Shown here in pieces: positions 5,661 to 8,295 of a stretch of DNA of 8,295 nt. A program made the position numbers and the translations under genes. The notes beneath the pieces are model-generated. The model had not been told where the DNA came from, did no database searches, and worked only from the letters and a program-made list of their open reading frames with translations. Source of the DNA: Chryseosolibacter sp966095595 (GTDB lineage: Bacteria; Bacteroidota; Bacteroidia; Cytophagales; Cyclobacteriaceae); the NCBI GenBank assembly GCA_966095595.1, contig CBHTUB010000258.1, forward strand, positions 1 to 8,295, in the 5' to 3' direction. Positions within the stretch are counted from its first letter, which is position 1. Every line of letters starts with the position of its first letter.

Positions 5661-7106
5661 ATGGAGGACTTCAGGAAACTTACTACGCAGGAAAAAGCTT
5701 TACGGATCAATTTGAGTAAAGCTATCTATGGCTCATTTGCCGAAATAGGTGCAGGTCAGGAAGTTGCGGCCAACTTCTTCAAGGTTGGCGGAGCTTCGGG
5801 TACCATTGCCAAAACCATCTCAGCATACGACATGAAATTCAGCGACGCCATCTATGGTGTTTGTGATCGCTATGTGTGCGAGGACAGGCTTATGCAGATG
5901 CTGGACCACGAATACGTTCTGCTTCCAGAGCGACTTCCAAACCGGATAGAGACAACCCGGTTTTTTGCTTTTTCAGATACCGTAGAGATCCTTAACTACG
6001 AACGAACCAATCAGGGACATGGATGGATGGGCCTTCGTTTTCAGTTGAACCCGAAGACCGAACCCAATGAATGCGTTATCCATGTGAAGATGCACGACAC
6101 GGATCCTCTTCAACAGCAGCTTGCGTTGGGTGTTGTTGGGGTGAATATGCTCTATGGCTGTATGTTCATGAGCGACCCGGAGGAGATCCTTATGTCGCTG
6201 ATCGATGGCCTCACACAGCGCCGCGTCGAAATAGATATGTTCAGGCTTGTCGGGCCGGACTTTAAACACGTCGACAACAGGCTGATGGCGCTGAAGATGG
6301 TGAAGAACGGACTGACAAAGGCTGCGATGTTCGGACCTGACGGCAATGTGATGCAACCGTCCGACGAGCTGTATAAAAAGAATGTCCTGGTGCTCCGCGG
6401 AAGGTTCAGGCCGCCAACCCACGTCAACGTGGACATGTTGCTTGCATCCAGAAGACATTTTAGGAAGGAACCCGATGTCGATCGCTCGAGGATCACGCTG
6501 ATCACGGAGCTTACCCTGAACGATTTGAGCCCCGATGGCAAGATCGACGAGCGTGATTTTCTTCACCGTGCCGATATCATCTGCTCACTTGGCCAAAACG
6601 TGCTGATCTCGAACTACTTTGAATATTACCGCCTTGTAGACTACCTGTCGAGAACAACCAAGGGAAAGAAGATCGGTATCATCATGGGCATCTATGCGTT
6701 GCAGAAAGTTTTTGAAGAGAAGACGTACGAGAATATCCGGGGTGGTATCCTGGAGTGTTTTGCATCGCTTTTTGGAAACAATGTCAAGCTGTATATCTAT
6801 CCCGCCCAGCGCTCGGATGGATCGCTGTTTACCCTGAAGGACTTCGAGGAGGAGCTTCCGCAGAATTTGAAAAGCCTGTTCAGGTATCTGATGGACAACA
6901 ACAAATTGGAAGATGTGAACGATGCCAACGTGAAGAACCTGCATATTATCTCCGACAACGTCCTCGCGATGATCAGGAAAGGAGAACAGGGGTGGGAGCA
7001 ATATGTGCCACAAAAAGTTGCTGCGGCGATCAAACAACAGGGATTGTTCGATTATCCTCATGCCCCCACAAAGAAGGAGGAGAAAGCTACTGTCGCCGCG
7101 ACCTAG
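5661..7106 (+). CDS. Conserved protein of unknown function (EIGAGQE family)
   Basis: This is a soluble 481-residue protein without signal peptide or membrane segment. I recognise it as a member of a bacterial family of about 470-490 residues that starts with RINL...YG-FAEIGAGQE, but know no proven function. From memory, automated annotation sometimes calls such proteins nicotinate-nucleotide adenylyltransferase. The sequence does not support that: there is no nucleotidyltransferase HxGH loop near the N-terminus and no ISST-type motif. The most motif-like stretches are FAEIGAGQEVA (26-36), GGASGTIAKTISAYDM (43-58), GHGWMGLRFQ (119-128), GVVGVNMLYG (157-166), EIDMFRLVGPDF (190-201), DNRLMALKMVKNGLTKAAMF (205-224), LISNYFEYYRL (315-325) and GGILECFASLF (361-371). 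The many invariant-looking Gly, Glu, Asp and Tyr residues suggest an enzyme or nucleotide-binding protein (inference). The Lys/Glu/Ala-rich tail (470-481) is probably disordered. A DoxX gene follows after 9 bases, most likely in one operon. Confidence 0.7.
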   Translation: MEDFRKLTTQEKALRINLSKAIYGSFAEIGAGQEVAANFFKVGGASGTIAKTISAYDMKFSDAIYGVCDRYVCEDRLMQMLDHEYVLLPERLPNRIETTRFFAFSDTVEILNYERTNQGHGWMGLRFQLNPKTEPNECVIHVKMHDTDPLQQQLALGVVGVNMLYGCMFMSDPEEILMSLIDGLTQRRVEIDMFRLVGPDFKHVDNRLMALKMVKNGLTKAAMFGPDGNVMQPSDELYKKNVLVLRGRFRPPTHVNVDMLLASRRHFRKEPDVDRSRITLITELTLNDLSPDGKIDERDFLHRADIICSLGQNVLISNYFEYYRLVDYLSRTTKGKKIGIIMGIYALQKVFEEKTYENIRGGILECFASLFGNNVKLYIYPAQRSDGSLFTLKDFEEELPQNLKSLFRYLMDNNKLEDVNDANVKNLHIISDNVLAMIRKGEQGWEQYVPQKVAAAIKQQGLFDYPHAPTKKEEKATVAAT

Positions 7107-7115
7107 TTATATTCA

Positions 7116-7517
7116 ATGCAAATAGACAACCAGGATCTCGGAAAGTTAATTCTCAGGGTGACGTGCGCCGGTTTACTGCTGATGCATGGATCGCATAGCG
7201 CCATTCACGGAGTCGACCATATCAAGGGAATGCTTGCGAATAACGGCTTGCCTGAATCCCTGGCCTGGCTCAATCTCGTTGGAGAGGTTGTCGCCCCTCT
7301 TATGATGATCGTTGGTTTCAAAGCCCGCATTGCCGGCCTCATCGTGGCGTTCAACATGCTCATGTCAGTCGTGATCGCCCATCGGGATATCATGTTCAGC
7401 CGAAATGACTTTGGCGGATGGATGATCGAGCTCAATGTGTTCTTTATGTTTACGGCGCTTGCCGTCACATTTATGGGAGCAGGAAGATTTGCAGTGACGA
7501 AGGGAAAGTGGGACTAA
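7116..7517 (+). CDS. DoxX family membrane protein
   Basis: This small inner-membrane protein of 133 residues has four predicted helices at about 9-28, 47-67, 70-90 and 104-121, the normal DoxX/DoxD layout and length. Family-like features are the first helix ending in GLLLMHG (19-25) followed by a short amphipathic loop, the VGEVVAPLMMIVGF segment (55-68), and GGWMIELN before the last helix (100-107). DoxX proteins are linked to quinone or thiol redox chemistry in some organisms, but most, including this one, have no assigned substrate. It starts 9 bases after the 481-residue gene, without a Shine-Dalgarno, so it is probably co-transcribed and perhaps translationally coupled. Its stop TAA (7515-7517) overlaps a TAG on the other strand (7514-7516) that ends a broken convergent gene. 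Confidence 0.85.
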   Translation: MQIDNQDLGKLILRVTCAGLLLMHGSHSAIHGVDHIKGMLANNGLPESLAWLNLVGEVVAPLMMIVGFKARIAGLIVAFNMLMSVVIAHRDIMFSRNDFGGWMIELNVFFMFTALAVTFMGAGRFAVTKGKWD

Positions 7518-7680
7518 CGAAGTTTTTTTGCCTTGTAGTCAAGCATGAACTTTTCAGATTTTTATCGCCCAGTTTTTTCTTGTTGATTTTGTCGTATTCG
7601 TCAATGGCCGTTGCCGGAAAGAAGGCTTCAACAACGTTCCTGATGTATGGAGTTCTGTGAAATTCGCATAACGGATCCAG
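7514..7680 (-). pseudogene. C-terminal remnant of a paralog of the 7709-8295 gene, frameshifted
   Basis: Read on the minus strand from about 7680, this stretch gives FHRTPYIRNVVEAFFPATAI, then DEYDKINKKKLGDK. This aligns without gaps with the C-terminal part of the neighbouring exported protein: RNVVEAFF against REMMFEFF, and AIDEYDK against TVDGYEK. The open frame then runs into the DoxX gene with no matching residues. Adding one A to the five-A run (plus-strand T 7559-7563) restores KSEKFMLDYKAKKLR and a TAG at 7514-7516, and the restored SEKFMLDYK aligns with LETFVDHYN of the intact copy. So a tandem paralog lost its 5' two thirds and suffered a one-base deletion, unless the latter is a homopolymer sequencing error. 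No start codon or signal peptide is left. The 5' border is approximate. Confidence 0.65.
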
Positions 7681-7708
7681 GGCATTTACCGCTCTGCGCG
7701 GAGCACCT

Positions 7709-8295
7709 TCAGTTGTTCTTATTATAGTGGTCAACGAATGTTTCAAGGTGTTTGAAGTGAACTTCACCTTTTTCTTTCTCGTATCCGTCGACGGTCTCTT
7801 CGGAAAAGAATTCGAACATCATTTCACGAAACTTCTCTTTTTTTGACGGAACGCCGCGAACATATTGTTCGGATTCTTCGTGAAGGACATACAGATAAGG
7901 TACGTTATCCAGGGTGTGATCGATAACGTGGTGGAGACTTCCTTTTTTAAAATGTTCTACGAACTTTTCGTGTTGGGTATCGATCCCGAGCAGATCCACC
8001 TTGCCCGACTTCAATATGCGCGCATCGACATGTTCGAAATGAAATCCTTCGATATCGAACGGGAAGAAATTTTTCAACACACGAAACGTGTCATGTTTGA
8101 TGGCATATTCATAGATGTCAGCCTTGCGGTAATGCACCGGAGCAGGATCATTTTTCGATTTCAGGAATTCGATAACGTGCTCGCCGGTCTCGCCCGGGAT
8201 TTTTTTATTAAGGAAACCATGGAGTACCGTATGATTGTTGAATTTGATATATCCTTCCTGAGCCAGGCTACACAAAGGGAGGATTGTGATCATTA
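7709..8295 (-). CDS. Exported protein of unknown function, 5' end outside window
   Basis: I do not recognise a named family. The visible product is at least 194 residues. Its first ATG in the window (8291-8293) gives MITILPLCSLAQEGYIKF, the last part of a signal peptide with a likely cut near SLAQ, but without the basic start and with too short a hydrophobic core. The frame is still open at the window edge, so the true start probably lies beyond 8295. The mature part is small and mixed alpha/beta: GYIKFNNHTVLHGFLN (14-29) looks like the start of a beta-rich domain, followed by KADIYEYAIKHDTFRVLKNF (57-76), SGKVDLLGID (96-105) and the C-terminal helix FREMMFEFFSEETVDGYEK (155-173). The tail is rich in His, Lys and Glu. 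A broken second copy of its C-terminus lies just downstream (7514-7680), so this was once a tandem pair. Periplasmic or outer-surface location is likely; function is unknown. Confidence 0.65.
   Translation of the reverse strand, partial: MITILPLCSLAQEGYIKFNNHTVLHGFLNKKIPGETGEHVIEFLKSKNDPAPVHYRKADIYEYAIKHDTFRVLKNFFPFDIEGFHFEHVDARILKSGKVDLLGIDTQHEKFVEHFKKGSLHHVIDHTLDNVPYLYVLHEESEQYVRGVPSKKEKFREMMFEFFSEETVDGYEKEKGEVHFKHLETFVDHYNKNN

Noticed and set aside
5973..6566. 197-codon minus-strand frame inside the 481-residue gene
   Set aside because: This is a shadow of the real plus-strand gene; the His- and Leu-rich translation has no recognisable domain.
7471..7767. 98-codon minus-strand frame as an intact gene
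   Set aside because: Its first third overlaps the C-terminus of the exported protein gene in another frame and its end runs into the DoxX gene. Only the middle has homology, best explained as a frameshifted remnant.

Overview
The window looks like ordinary chromosomal DNA of a free-living Bacteroidota bacterium, probably Cytophagales-like. This is inferred from gene content and style, not from a marker gene: most starts lack a Shine-Dalgarno, one secreted protein has a SLAQ-type signal-peptide end, and there is a PD40/TolB-like protein and a small secreted protein of unknown family. No phage, IS element, CRISPR array, rRNA or tRNA gene was found.

Layout. Bases 1-796 hold no gene. They contain two tandem, partly degenerate repeat units and a decayed third. 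Each of the first two opens with the same 55-base block, which includes a strong intrinsic terminator. Next comes a rightward pair: a FadD-type long-chain acyl-CoA ligase (797-2476) and, 18 bases on, a secreted PD40 beta-propeller protein (2495-3583), closed by a terminator-like hairpin. A small TerB-like protein follows (3684-4121). Its stop codon overlaps that of a convergent sodium-coupled transporter of the NSS/SNF family (4118-5491, minus). Divergent from the transporter is a 481-residue protein of a conserved family with no function I can defend (5661-7106), followed 9 bases later by a DoxX-family membrane protein (7116-7517). The right edge holds, on the minus strand, a small exported protein that runs off the window (7709-8295). 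Downstream of it, and not explained by any intact reading frame, is the C-terminal remnant of a second copy of the same gene (about 7514-7680), broken by a one-base frameshift in an A run.

How the genes relate. fadD plus the PD40 gene, and the 481-residue protein plus the DoxX gene, are the two probable operons. I see no pathway that joins all the genes. FadD activates fatty acids for beta-oxidation or lipid synthesis, the NSS protein imports an amino acid or similar solute with Na+, and the others lack known substrates. The points most worth a second look are the repeated terminator array, the hidden paralog remnant, the unknown 481-residue family (the only gene here with a canonical GGAGG ribosome binding site), and a proline at a sodium-binding position of the transporter.
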